Source: Unio delphinus
Taxonomy: Eukaryota > Mollusca > Bivalvia > Unionida > Unionidae
DNA: 64,000 bases
Direction: 5' to 3'
Assembly: GCA_029339505.1 (NCBI GenBank)
Contig: JAQISU010000097.1
Coordinates: 3,261,001-3,325,000, forward strand
Each line of letters begins with the position of its first letter. The stretch's first letter is position 1. Below, piece by piece: positions 19,860 through 27,783 of the stretch. A program made the position numbers and the translations under genes. Under the pieces are notes generated by a model, which had not been told where the DNA came from, made no database searches, and saw nothing but the letters and a program-made list of their open reading frames with translations.

Positions 19860-19914
19860 ATGGCGAAAGTGTCATAATTGTATATAAATAATTAAATACT
19901 GACACTTTCGCCAT
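19860..19914. promoter_or_regulatory. Inverted repeat with TATA in the loop
   Basis: Perfect 15-bp arms, ATGGCGAAAGTGTCA at 19860-19874 and its reverse complement at 19900-19914. The 25-base loop contains TATATAAATA at 19881-19890. It lies between the two leftward gene groups, about 100 bp upstream of the late block's first start (19756). It is a likely promoter or operator for the late genes. The same gene junction in relic 4 also has a palindrome plus TATA sequence. Confidence 0.55.
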
Positions 19915-20053
19915 TCTATTTTTGATCAATCCGAACCAGCCATCAATTTTTTATTCACTGATTTCAACAGTTTTGATCAAAAAATGCAAAAAAAAAAATT
20001 AAAAATCTCTATGAGGGACGGTCACAATCAAATAATGATAAATGGTTGGTCAA

Positions 20054-20410
20054 TCAAAATTGTTCATTTTCTTGAATTAACGCCCGTAGGTTTCTAACTT
20101 TAGAATTAACCTTCTTTTTCAATTCGTATTCGTACCCCAATTCTTTTCGTATTCGTTCTACGATGGTATACAACGGAGCGAACACACTTACGTCACTGGA
20201 AAATGCGAGAGAGTCCCGAATAGAATTCTGAATTCTTTTGATGAGCGCATACTTCTTTGGTAGCATATATTTATTGTTGTTAACTCTGTATTCTATATCC
20301 TGAAAATCAGACATGATTTGATCAGGATTTAACCCATCTGATAGTTCAATATCCCAATTTTTCAATTTTGAAATCTCGGATATGATGCTATTCATGTTTT
20401 CAGAATTCAT
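20054..20410 (-). CDS. Small conserved protein, unknown
   Basis: 118 residues, starting at MNSENMNSIISEISKLKNW; the same length and start in element 2 support 20410 rather than the longer frame to 20455. Largely helical and charged, with the conserved block LPKKYALIKRIQNSIRDSLA and a C-terminal LRALIQEN. No known domain. Homologous remnants occur in relic 3 (11427) and relic 4 (62526-62745), so the gene is a fixed member of this Maverick lineage. It lies between the HNH gene and the late block, leftward. A DNA-replication or regulatory accessory role is only inference from its place in the early-type gene group. Confidence 0.6.
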   Translation of the reverse strand: MNSENMNSIISEISKLKNWDIELSDGLNPDQIMSDFQDIEYRVNNNKYMLPKKYALIKRIQNSIRDSLAFSSDVSVFAPLYTIVERIRKELGYEYELKKKVNSKVRNLRALIQENEQF

Positions 20411-20454
20411 TATTCTATAATAATGATATATTTCTAAATGAAAAATATGACGCA

Positions 20455-20958
20455 TTAGACGTAACTAAATCGAATTTTCTGTCCAGTCCCCTTTGAAATC
20501 GCCGATCGATAAATCCCCTCTGCAACTCTTCGTACTGAGGGTCCACAAATATCGAAGTGCCCACTGGCTTCATTCATTGATTGAAATATTTTTTCTTCGT
20601 TAGTTATCGTATTCAAAGATTTCACAGGTCTCGCTTTTTTCGAGTATTTCCCAGTCTTCCCTCTTTTCAAATTCTCACTTTGTGTGATAGCTTGCAGATT
20701 TGATAAAGAATTATTTTTTGGATTAGAATCGATATGATCAATAACAAAATCATCCTCGATTAATCCATAAAAACACTCAAATGCGAAACGATGATTGAGA
20801 TAAGTTTTCGTTTCTTTTCCTTCCCTAACAGTAAATATCAAGTACCCTTGATTATTCACAACACCAACTGGTTTCTTCAGTCTACGGTTTCCTACAACAC
20901 CATCACTAGATGCTTCATAATTTGTGATCACAGGGTGTTGTCTGAATTCTTGGTTCAT
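20455..20958 (-). CDS. HNH endonuclease with NUMOD-like tail
   Basis: 167 residues. An N-terminal NUMOD4-like strand region (ITNYEASSDGVV, then NNQGYLIFTV), the HNH core with LNHRFAFECF, DFVIDHIDSNPKNNSLSNLQ and NLKRGKTGK, and a C-terminal helix-turn-helix-like NUMOD1 part (MNEASGHFDICGPSVRRVAE). The VIDHIDSNPKNN motif is typical of HNH_3 homing-type nucleases of phages and NCLDVs. It is a standalone gene, not in an intron. Homologs occupy the same slot in element 2, relic 3 and relic 4, so it is a stable resident and may have a role in replication, recombination or packaging. That role is inference. Confidence 0.85.
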   Translation of the reverse strand: MNQEFRQHPVITNYEASSDGVVGNRRLKKPVGVVNNQGYLIFTVREGKETKTYLNHRFAFECFYGLIEDDFVIDHIDSNPKNNSLSNLQAITQSENLKRGKTGKYSKKARPVKSLNTITNEEKIFQSMNEASGHFDICGPSVRRVAEGIYRSAISKGTGQKIRFSYV

Positions 20959-20972
20959 TCGTATACATAATA

Positions 20973-21395
20973 CTATTGTTTGTCTAATTCATTGTTTGGT
21001 TTAATGATAAATCTTTCGATGTAGTCTTGAGGAGTTCTTATGATTTTATCCTTGATACTGACTTTGTCAGCGTCAAGAATACTGACTTTGTCAGCGTCAA
21101 GAATACTGACTTTGTCAGCGTCAGGGTCATAATTTCTGATTGATTGTCCATTTTGTATTCTTTTATCATAATATCGCTTCAACTCCCTGTATCGCTTACC
21201 ACCGCAATTTAGACACAACTGAAATTTTCCCCTGACCCCAACTCCACATAGAATACAGGGTAACGGACCAAGGCTTCCACGACGAAAGCTTTGCATATGA
21301 TACCCACAGAACTCATTTCTGCATGATTTGTTACACGGGGTTATTGATCCAATCATAAGCCACTTGCAGTGATTCATTATATAAAAATCTTTCAT
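20973..21395 (-). CDS. Zinc-binding protein (Cys-rich), unknown
   Basis: 140 residues. Cysteines spaced as CNKSCRNEFCGYHMQSF, CILCG and LCLNCGGKRYRELKRYY suggest two or three zinc sites, then a basic helix; probably nucleic-acid or protein binding. The C-terminal part contains a 24-bp tandem repeat (21066-21123) that gives three in-frame copies of an 8-residue DADKVSI(L/K) unit; element 2 lacks the expansion. An internal Met (MNHCKWL) could also be the start. Divergent from PolB with only about 24 bases between start codons. A similar remnant exists in relic 3. Confidence 0.6.
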   Translation of the reverse strand: MKDFYIMNHCKWLMIGSITPCNKSCRNEFCGYHMQSFRRGSLGPLPCILCGVGVRGKFQLCLNCGGKRYRELKRYYDKRIQNGQSIRNYDPDADKVSILDADKVSILDADKVSIKDKIIRTPQDYIERFIIKPNNELDKQ

Positions 21396-21419
21396 TTAAA
21401 TGCTTGTTTTAATTATAGC
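21396..21419. promoter_or_regulatory. Divergent start junction, zinc gene and PolB
   Basis: Only 24 bases separate the divergent start codons (minus-strand gene at 21395, PolB at 21420). The same short, AT-rich junction with AATTATAG directly before the PolB ATG is kept in element 2 (57326-57349). Promoters must lie within the neighbouring coding sequences or overlap them. Confidence 0.4.
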
Positions 21420-24400
21420 ATGAGGGAATTAGGGAGAACGCCTTCGAAAAATGCTGATAAGGAGTTTAAGAGATTATTAAAAATCAATCCTAGATTTAAT
21501 CTCGATAAACCCAAAAAACGTCCAATAGACGGAAACATGAAAGAGTTTAAGAGATTATTGAAAATCAATCCTAGATTTAATCTCGATAAACCCAAAAAAC
21601 GTCCAATAGACGGAAACATGAAAGAGTTTAAGAGATTATTGAAAATCAATCCTAGATTTAATCTCGATAAACCCAAAAAACGTAACAAACGTCCAATAGA
21701 CGGAAACATGAAAGAGTTTAAGAGATTATTGAAAATCAATCCTAGATTTAATCTCGATAAACCCAAAAAACGTAACAAAATCAATCCTAGATTTAATCTC
21801 GATAAACCCAAAAAACGTCCAATAGACGGAAACATGAAAGAGTTTAAGAGATTATTGAAAATCAATCCTAGATTTAATCTCGATAAACCAAAAAAAATGT
21901 CCAAGAGAGATTACCCCTGGAAAGATGCTCAATTCAATCTCGATATAGCTTTTAATACACCAAAGAATACAATTCTTGATAAAGCCATGATTAGTAAAAT
22001 CAGAGATTGTTTTAATGAATTCAAGCGTGATGAAGCATCTTATTGTTGGTCAACATTTCGAATTGATGGTGTTGTTGATGCTACCATGAATGATGAAAAA
22101 GCAGCAGTGATAATTTCACGTGTTGGGGAAAAAAGACATTTTTTCCGAATCAAATTCATTATCGAAGTCGATGGCAAATGGATTATTAAGGATAAATTTG
22201 AACCAATCCTCAAGAATAAAAAAGCTGTCATTGTGAGTAGAGATTCCAAACCAGGGATTCTAACCGGCATTGACAAACCATACTACGAAAGATCTTATCC
22301 CGTAACAGCAATGGTTTATGGGATATATCCGTTAAATGATAAACCCGATATCGCAAAACTAGCTCCTATGAAATATTCGTCAGGGCTTAATTGTGTAGCA
22401 GAACGAATAATAGAACACTTCACAAATGCATCCCGAGGAAATAAACTAACTGATCTGCGACGTAGGAAAATAACCGAGTGGGAACTGACAGTGAAACAGC
22501 ATGGTGCAAAGATTTCTGATATAGCTAAATTAGAAACATCATTACGATTCCCAATAACCGTTATGACGATAACCGGAGAGGTTTTATACGAACCGAAATA
22601 TAACAAAAATGGAGCCCCAATACAGATTATTGATCATAACAAACACGCGTGGACACCTGCGGTAACAATATTTCCACGAGAACGAACCGTGAAATATATT
22701 CCTAAGGAGTTCGTCGGGGATGTTTTCTATGAAGAGAGATTATTCGATGCTATTCATGCGTTGTGTAAGGATGATCCTGTGTCAGTGTGGTTACTTAGAA
22801 GTGATGAAGAATTCGATCAATTTGTAAAACCAAATGGTGAATTATATCGCATTGAAGAATTAGATAACAGAATGAGAAAAATCGCTAGTGATTTTTCACC
22901 GGAGAATTCCCATGAAAAACTACTCACGGATAGTTTTACTATTCCATCAGTGGTAGCTCACTTCGCAAGAGAAAAAAACTCATGGCGTCCAACACGAAGT
23001 GATTTTCTCGAGGATGTTAAATTGAGTTGCGTCCAATTTGGTCATGGAGGACTGTGGAATACGAAATACTCACGTGATGGTATGATTTCAATTGATATAG
23101 CCGCGTGTTATCCCGGAAGTTTTCTCGGATATGGGGAATGCGCTGAGTACTTCAAACGATTTGGACACCCCACGCATGAAATGACTCGTGTTGCGATTAA
23201 TGGACCATTGCCTGATTTTGATTTAACCGGATTCGCTCGTGTGATATCATTCGAATTAGCTACAGGGTTACATCCGTGTAGTTATGTTTGGCTCGGTAGA
23301 CACCTATCTGAAAAACACTGGATGCCAATAGTGCTATTGAGATATATGATTGATTGTGGTATGCTAATATCGTTGATTGTTTCCGAGGCTATTATATGCT
23401 ATCGAGCTCAGAAAGAAGTTTGGCTACCACAACCCGATCTAGATAGAATAATCAACGAACTACGAAAACAGTTTCCAGATTTCAGTGAAGAAGAAATCAT
23501 AAATTGGTCTAAGAAGTTATTTGAAATTAAAAAAGAACAAGCAAAAGATCTCGGAAGAAGAATAATCGGTAAATTTACCCAGGGTGGACGATACGACAAC
23601 GCAAAATACTCTTCGCGGTTGATCATAGATGTCGCTGAATACGATTTTATTGTAACGGATTTAATGAAACAGGGAAAACTTGTATCCCGTAAGGATGCTT
23701 TTCTATCCAATGGTGAGAAATTAGGTACGGTTGTTACCTACTGTGATGGATATAATTCCCAGTACACACATTTGAGAAGTTCAATGCTAGCCTATGCTTC
23801 TATTAATCTATTTTCGATGATAAATAGATTTCCTAATACCGCGGTTAGAGTGGCCACTGATTCGATGTATATACACAATAAGTACAAATCAGCTGTAGCG
23901 GCATTCACAGATCCCGAAGAAAATTGGGGGCGTTGGCGATTTAAAAAGGAGATGCTACATGAGTATTGTGAATCCGCAGACGTTGCCATGGATGATAAAT
24001 ATCTTTGTTGTAACCGTATTGAAATTCAATCAGAATTTTCTAATGCACCACCGGTATCTGATCCAGTATGTAGATATAAGACAGTTTATTTAAACGGTTG
24101 TGGTGGGTCAGGAAAGACAACTCGTGCAATTGAATTATTTCGTCGTGGAAACGCTAGCGTTTCTAACATGATTGTGCTAACACCGACTCACAGACTCGCC
24201 AGAGAGATGATACAACGAGGGGTAAATGCTTGCACTTATCACAGTTTTTTTCGATGGAAAGGTGACAAATGGACTCCTGAGCGTATGGGTGATAAATTCA
24301 TTCCTGAAATCATAATTTGGGATGAAATATGCACAGTGTCATTAGATGTATTAAAAACATTTCTTGAGTGGTTGTTAAACAAAAACACAAAAGTCGTCAT

Positions 24401-25340
24401 GTGCGGTGATCAAGGCCAACCACCACCATTTGTCGGTGCATCTCCACATGAATGGCTAAAGGGTTTTGTAGACTACTATGAAGAAATCACCACTGATTAT
24501 AGATCACTTGATGAACGATTACGCGAGTTCAAAGCGCTAATTAGATTACAACCGGATAGAATCCAATGCGAAATAGCGCGTGAAGTGATTTCAGAAACCC
24601 CAATGAATGATTTCTGGGAAGCGTGGAGACCAAACGATTTGATCATTGCAAGTAGAAAAATAGTCAGGGATACACTTCAGATGAAGTTATTTGAATTGCA
24701 TAAAGAAAAATTTGCAACGCTTCCAGTACCCCTTTGTTATAGGCCATCGGATACACGAAAACAGAATATTGAAGTTGATATTCCAGGACAGAGTGAAAAA
24801 CAAATTCTCGTATTAAATGATATTGTGCTGGTTGATATCAATGTCGTTGAAGATGCATTGCGTGCTAATAAATCCCCGTGGACGCTAGGATACGCAGCAA
24901 CAATACACTCTTCACAGGGATTGACTATATCGAATACAATTGTTTGGATGGTGGATAATCACATCGAATGGTCGAATTTAGTCTATCTCGCAGTATCCAG
25001 AGTACGAAAAATAAATCAACTTCGAAGAGTTGTTTTCGATGATAATGACACAACAATAAGTGATATTGATGTTAAAATTATTGATAAAAAACTCTCCGGT
25101 TACAAACAACAGGACAAAAAAAAACAACGAGAATTTGATATTGATGCTAAATTAATAATCACTTTGAAGAAACAACAGAATAATCACTGCGCGAGTTGCA
25201 ATTGTATAATGCGTTGGCAGTATTCGGATAAGGATCCTCGCCAATTCACCGTAGACAGAAAAAATAACAATCTCGGTCATGTCAGAAATAATGTGATGTT
25301 GACTTGTCTTGAGTGCAATAGACGCAACGGTGCTAGTTAA
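21420..25340 (+). CDS. PolB DNA polymerase fused to SF1 helicase and HNH
   Basis: 1306 residues from ATG 21420 (start chosen because element 2 begins at the same place). Residues about 14-160 are tandem repeats. Polymerase: motif A SIDIAACYPGSF (Asp559), motif B IIGKFTQGG (Lys718), motif C VATDSMYI (Asp814; the usual first Asp of DTD is Ala). This is a family B, protein-primed-type pattern. Helicase: Walker A NGCGGSGKTT (Lys899), Walker B IIIWDE (Asp968-Glu969), then CGDQGQ, a DYRSL motif and HSSQGLT with SRVR, as in SF1/Pif1-RecD-like enzymes. C-terminus: a Cys4/HNH module from Cys1257 (CASC ... VDRKNNN ... CLECNRRN). No obvious 3'-5' exonuclease motifs could be assigned by eye. It would copy the element; the helicase fusion is unusual for Polintons as I know them. 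Confidence 0.92.
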   Translation: MRELGRTPSKNADKEFKRLLKINPRFNLDKPKKRPIDGNMKEFKRLLKINPRFNLDKPKKRPIDGNMKEFKRLLKINPRFNLDKPKKRNKRPIDGNMKEFKRLLKINPRFNLDKPKKRNKINPRFNLDKPKKRPIDGNMKEFKRLLKINPRFNLDKPKKMSKRDYPWKDAQFNLDIAFNTPKNTILDKAMISKIRDCFNEFKRDEASYCWSTFRIDGVVDATMNDEKAAVIISRVGEKRHFFRIKFIIEVDGKWIIKDKFEPILKNKKAVIVSRDSKPGILTGIDKPYYERSYPVTAMVYGIYPLNDKPDIAKLAPMKYSSGLNCVAERIIEHFTNASRGNKLTDLRRRKITEWELTVKQHGAKISDIAKLETSLRFPITVMTITGEVLYEPKYNKNGAPIQIIDHNKHAWTPAVTIFPRERTVKYIPKEFVGDVFYEERLFDAIHALCKDDPVSVWLLRSDEEFDQFVKPNGELYRIEELDNRMRKIASDFSPENSHEKLLTDSFTIPSVVAHFAREKNSWRPTRSDFLEDVKLSCVQFGHGGLWNTKYSRDGMISIDIAACYPGSFLGYGECAEYFKRFGHPTHEMTRVAINGPLPDFDLTGFARVISFELATGLHPCSYVWLGRHLSEKHWMPIVLLRYMIDCGMLISLIVSEAIICYRAQKEVWLPQPDLDRIINELRKQFPDFSEEEIINWSKKLFEIKKEQAKDLGRRIIGKFTQGGRYDNAKYSSRLIIDVAEYDFIVTDLMKQGKLVSRKDAFLSNGEKLGTVVTYCDGYNSQYTHLRSSMLAYASINLFSMINRFPNTAVRVATDSMYIHNKYKSAVAAFTDPEENWGRWRFKKEMLHEYCESADVAMDDKYLCCNRIEIQSEFSNAPPVSDPVCRYKTVYLNGCGGSGKTTRAIELFRRGNASVSNMIVLTPTHRLAREMIQRGVNACTYHSFFRWKGDKWTPERMGDKFIPEIIIWDEICTVSLDVLKTFLEWLLNKNTKVVMCGDQGQPPPFVGASPHEWLKGFVDYYEEITTDYRSLDERLREFKALIRLQPDRIQCEIAREVISETPMNDFWEAWRPNDLIIASRKIVRDTLQMKLFELHKEKFATLPVPLCYRPSDTRKQNIEVDIPGQSEKQILVLNDIVLVDINVVEDALRANKSPWTLGYAATIHSSQGLTISNTIVWMVDNHIEWSNLVYLAVSRVRKINQLRRVVFDDNDTTISDIDVKIIDKKLSGYKQQDKKKQREFDIDAKLIITLKKQQNNHCASCNCIMRWQYSDKDPRQFTVDRKNNNLGHVRNNVMLTCLECNRRNGAS
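21460..21900 (+). repeat. In-frame tandem repeat at the PolB N-terminus
   Basis: About 81-bp units encoding KEFKRLLKINPRFNLDKPKK and RPIDGNM. Six copies of the INPRFNLDKPKK core and five of the KEFKRLL part are nearly identical at DNA level, so the expansion is recent. Some units carry an extra KRN. Element 2 has a single related copy only. Confidence 0.93.
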
Positions 25341-26277
25341 GACCATGCGGTGGCAATTGAGTATCCTCGGGAATCACTTGTAGTTGTTGTCGAGTAAAAC
25401 CCCGCTGAGGGGCAGTTGAATCCAGTTTATAGACTGGAGGTCTACCAGTTGATCGTGTTATACTAGATATCTTATGCGTAGTGACGCTCCAAATAGGATC
25501 ATTAGCCCTTTTTCTACCCCCTTCAAGCTCTCCTGGTTCGTATAAGTACCTCACAATGACACTACTACCAAGAATTGGTTCTTTGAAATCTTTTTGTGGT
25601 TGTACGGGTATTGACTTCTTTTTAATCGCGTTGATAGGTTTCATGTTGATTGTTCTAGTAATCTCGTTATTCAGTGCAGTAATCACAGATGGTAATCTTT
25701 TAACCCATTCACTGGATCGCTTTTCTTGAATGAATTCTTTTGCGTATTGATATCCAAATAACCGCTCAGCAATCGTCCGATTAAATCGTTCTACAATGGC
25801 CTGATCGCGATGTAGCGCAGTATGCCCTCGTCGTATGGTGACATTATGATGTTTCATTGTAGATAACACTGCACCCTGAAATTCCTTGCCAGGATCAACC
25901 TGCAATAGATTTGGCCAGTGCAGAGGACCTCGTCGATAAATCCTTTCAAATGCAGAAGCGACTTCAGTGGCTGATTTTGTTTTTAACGGTTCTGCTTCTT
26001 TGTATCGACTTGCAATATCAACTACGGTTAGCGCGTATTTGTAACCACGATCATGTGTCAAAAATAATATATCAGCCTGATGAACTTCATTAGGAGCGGT
26101 CACATCAAAATGCGAGAATTGAATTTGTTTAGGCGGTGGTAGATAAATTTGCCATAGTGCCTGTTTGGATAACCAATTAGCCCCAGTGGTTTTTTTCACT
26201 TTTGCAGCACTAGCGAGTTTATGGACTGCTGATTTACCCCTCCAGTATCCTCTTGGGGAATAATAAATTGATTCCAT
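25333..26277 (-). CDS. Retroviral-type integrase
   Basis: About 314 residues, starting at MESIYYSPRGYWRG (26277), the usual Polinton integrase beginning. The rve catalytic core shows the DDE triad: Asp in VHQADILFL, Asp in LQVDPGKEF and Glu in AIVERFNRT, with 34 residues between the last two. A chromo-like or SH3-like C-terminal part follows (DPIWSVTTHKISSI and YKLDS). It would insert linear element DNA using the TIR ends. Its 3' end overlaps the PolB stop by 8 bases, convergently. Frame is intact. Confidence 0.95.
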   Translation of the reverse strand: MESIYYSPRGYWRGKSAVHKLASAAKVKKTTGANWLSKQALWQIYLPPPKQIQFSHFDVTAPNEVHQADILFLTHDRGYKYALTVVDIASRYKEAEPLKTKSATEVASAFERIYRRGPLHWPNLLQVDPGKEFQGAVLSTMKHHNVTIRRGHTALHRDQAIVERFNRTIAERLFGYQYAKEFIQEKRSSEWVKRLPSVITALNNEITRTINMKPINAIKKKSIPVQPQKDFKEPILGSSVIVRYLYEPGELEGGRKRANDPIWSVTTHKISSITRSTGRPPVYKLDSTAPQRGFTRQQLQVIPEDTQLPPHGLN

Positions 26278-26281
26278 ATTA

Positions 26282-26617
26282 TTAATTACCAGCACCTAAC
26301 ATCAATTTACTTTTCATAGCCGATTTTATCAAAAATGAAGCCAATTTTTCTTTGAAGGATTTATCAGGAATAGCATTTAACGCATGAATTAATTTCACAT
26401 CCGCGAGATGCCTGTTTTGCAGATTGCTGCTTTTATAAGCAACATCATGAAGGTGACAGGCCTTATCAATGGCGTTTATTGGTTCTTCACCGGGGTTGGG
26501 TTGATTTTGATTATTGAGTCTGATATCAAGTCTGGTTCCCGGTCCACAGTAGCTATATCCTGGAAGGTGCTTTTCTCCGGGGTACTTTGCCCATGGGGTT
26601 CCAGGGAGCTTTGCCAA
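26282..26617 (-). CDS. Phospholipase A2 domain protein
   Basis: 111 residues as an open frame. The Ca-binding loop YCGPGTRLD and the catalytic helix DKACHLHDVAY with the His-Asp pair match the parvovirus VP1/Polinton class of secreted-type PLA2. Such domains breach endosomal membranes during entry in parvoviruses (family knowledge). The upstream frame stays open and reaches an A9 run at about 26642-26650, where the zinc-ribbon gene on the same strand would enter this frame after a 1-base shift. Most Polinton PLA2 proteins I know of carry the ribbon at the N-terminus, so this was probably one gene. Confidence 0.88.
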   Translation of the reverse strand: MAKLPGTPWAKYPGEKHLPGYSYCGPGTRLDIRLNNQNQPNPGEEPINAIDKACHLHDVAYKSSNLQNRHLADVKLIHALNAIPDKSFKEKLASFLIKSAMKSKLMLGAGN

Positions 26618-26799
26618 TTTGGCTGCGATATCACCTCCTCGTTTTTTTTTAAATCAGATCTCATAGACACAAATCTAAATTTCTTTGTACCACATTGCAC
26701 GCATTTACCAGAAAGCGCTGATCGGTTATTTTTAGTTGTAACCGTCGTCACATCATCTGTGCCAGTACGCGTTTTACACTTCACACAATATAGATCCAT
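26476..26799 (-). CDS. Zinc ribbon, probable N-terminus of the PLA2 protein
   Basis: 107 residues open. Residues 1-50 form a viral zinc ribbon (YCVKCKTRT, then KCVQCGTKKFRF) of the DUF5679 type found at the N-terminus of Polinton PLA2 proteins. After the A9 run (about 26642-26650) the frame continues as low-complexity text that runs antisense-like over the PLA2 coding region and is probably not translated as such. It starts 5 bases from the divergent ATPase ATG. Either a frameshift has broken the gene, the A-run count is wrong, or slippage joins the frames. Confidence 0.7.
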   Translation of the reverse strand: MDLYCVKCKTRTGTDDVTTVTTKNNRSALSGKCVQCGTKKFRFVSMRSDLKKNEEVISQPNWQSSLEPHGQSTPEKSTFQDIATVDREPDLISDSIIKINPTPVKNQ

Positions 26800-26804
26800 A
26801 ATTT
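26800..26804. promoter_or_regulatory. Divergent ATG junction, zinc ribbon and ATPase
   Basis: The minus-strand start (26799) and plus-strand start (26805) are five bases apart. A shared promoter is impossible within the gap, so control elements must overlap coding sequence, or the ATPase starts at the later Met (26817). Confidence 0.3.
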
Positions 26805-27476
26805 ATGTATAGAAATATGGATATAATTGATTTTTCAGCGACTAAAACAAGAGAACCAATTAAGCATCATACAGCGCTACCAAACTCTATCCGGATGATT
26901 ATAATCGGGCCATCTGGATCCGGTAAAACGCAATTGTTGCTCAATTTAATAATGAGATGGATGAAGTGGGATAAGTTGTATTTAATTGCTTCTAGCGTAG
27001 ATGATCAACGATGTTATGAAGTGCTAAAAGATTTTAACGAGAATGCATCAGAAATTAAGGGTGAGAACGCCATTGATTTTATAACCGATATCGATGAAGC
27101 ACCGAGCATTGATGATATTGATGGAGATATTAACAATTTAGTCGTATACGACGATATAATGTTGGATAAACAAAAGAATCCTGCTAGAATATTTTCCCGT
27201 GGGCGTCACAAAAACACTGACGTGATATATGTCACTCAACGCTACACTCAGGTTCCAAAAGTGATCAGAGATAACTGCAATTTATTGTCTGTATTCAACG
27301 GAGTTGATACTCATACTCTTAGAAATATTTGGCAGACATGGTGCTCTGATATGGACTTCAATCAATTTCGAGATTTCTTTAGTCATGCTCAGTCGACTCC
27401 GCACGGATTCGCAACAATAAATCTACATGATCCTCGGACACGATATCGTATCGGACTGGATCAAATATTCGGTTGA
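26805..27476 (+). CDS. Genome-packaging ATPase (FtsK/HerA, A32-like)
   Basis: 223 residues. Walker A GPSGSGKTQLLL near residue 32, Walker B NLVVYDDIM near residue 117, then an Asn/Gln sensor-like VIYVTQRYTQVPKVIRDNCN, the layout of the Polinton/NCLDV packaging ATPase. It pumps the genome into the capsid. Two possible starts: 26805 or MDIIDFS at 26817. It is the last gene before the right TIR (27515). Its 3' end also appears, inverted, at the left end of element 2. Confidence 0.93.
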   Translation: MYRNMDIIDFSATKTREPIKHHTALPNSIRMIIIGPSGSGKTQLLLNLIMRWMKWDKLYLIASSVDDQRCYEVLKDFNENASEIKGENAIDFITDIDEAPSIDDIDGDINNLVVYDDIMLDKQKNPARIFSRGRHKNTDVIYVTQRYTQVPKVIRDNCNLLSVFNGVDTHTLRNIWQTWCSDMDFNQFRDFFSHAQSTPHGFATINLHDPRTRYRIGLDQIFG

Positions 27477-27514
27477 AATCGTAAAAGAATTATTAACCCA
27501 GAACTGAAAACTTT

Positions 27515-27777
27515 AGCAGCAGAGAGGGTGAGTGACAACGACGTTGCGACCAAAATTAATTAAAAAATCGTAAAAATCTCTGTTTTCATTTTTTAGTTAA
27601 AATGAGATTTCGTAGGGAAAGCTCATTAAGATTTCAATAAATTTTTTGTCTAAAAACGTTGTAGGGTTTGTCTCTGAGACATTTTTTTGGTTAAAATGAG
27701 ATCGTAGGAAGGCTCGTTTTAAGGATTCAATCAAAATTTTGTCTGAAAACGTTGTAGGGTTCACCCTCTCTGCTGCT
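27515..27777 (-). repeat. Element 1 right terminal inverted repeat
   Basis: Inverse copy of 12475-12739 with a few substitutions and indels. It shows the same inner and outer 16-mers and the same internal tandem duplication. Confidence 0.92.
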
Positions 27778-27782
27778 ATTTT
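27778..27782. other. Right target-site duplication of element 1
   Basis: ATTTT directly after the right TIR, matching 12470-12474. See the left copy for the 6-bp alternative. Confidence 0.55.
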
Positions 27783-27783
27783 T

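Larger units (their letters stand above)
12475..27777. mobile_element. Element 1: near-complete Maverick/Polinton (adintovirus-like)
   Basis: About 15.3 kb bounded by about 265-bp TIRs starting AGCAGCAGAGAGGGTG. It carries the hallmark set: protein-primed-type PolB, retroviral-type integrase, FtsK/HerA-type packaging ATPase, adenain-type protease and candidate major capsid protein, plus PLA2, pVI-like, pX-like and fibre-like genes. Most reading frames are open; breaks are seen at A-runs in the pVI/protease and zinc ribbon/PLA2 junctions. Family knowledge: such elements sit at the boundary of self-synthesising transposons and integrating viruses (adintoviruses). Confidence 0.92.

Noticed and set aside
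21413..21904. Minus-strand open frame with repeated LSRLNLGLI text
   Set aside because: It is the antisense shadow of the PolB N-terminal repeat; it vanishes in element 2, where the sense frame is kept.
25152..25346. Small minus-strand gene at the PolB end
   Set aside because: It is antisense to the HNH/Cys4 module and out of frame with the integrase; no homolog.
12475..27777. Bacterial or phage contamination
   Set aside because: The element is flanked by host repeat R1 on both sides, shows a target duplication, and related decayed copies lie among intron-containing animal genes, so it is integrated host DNA.
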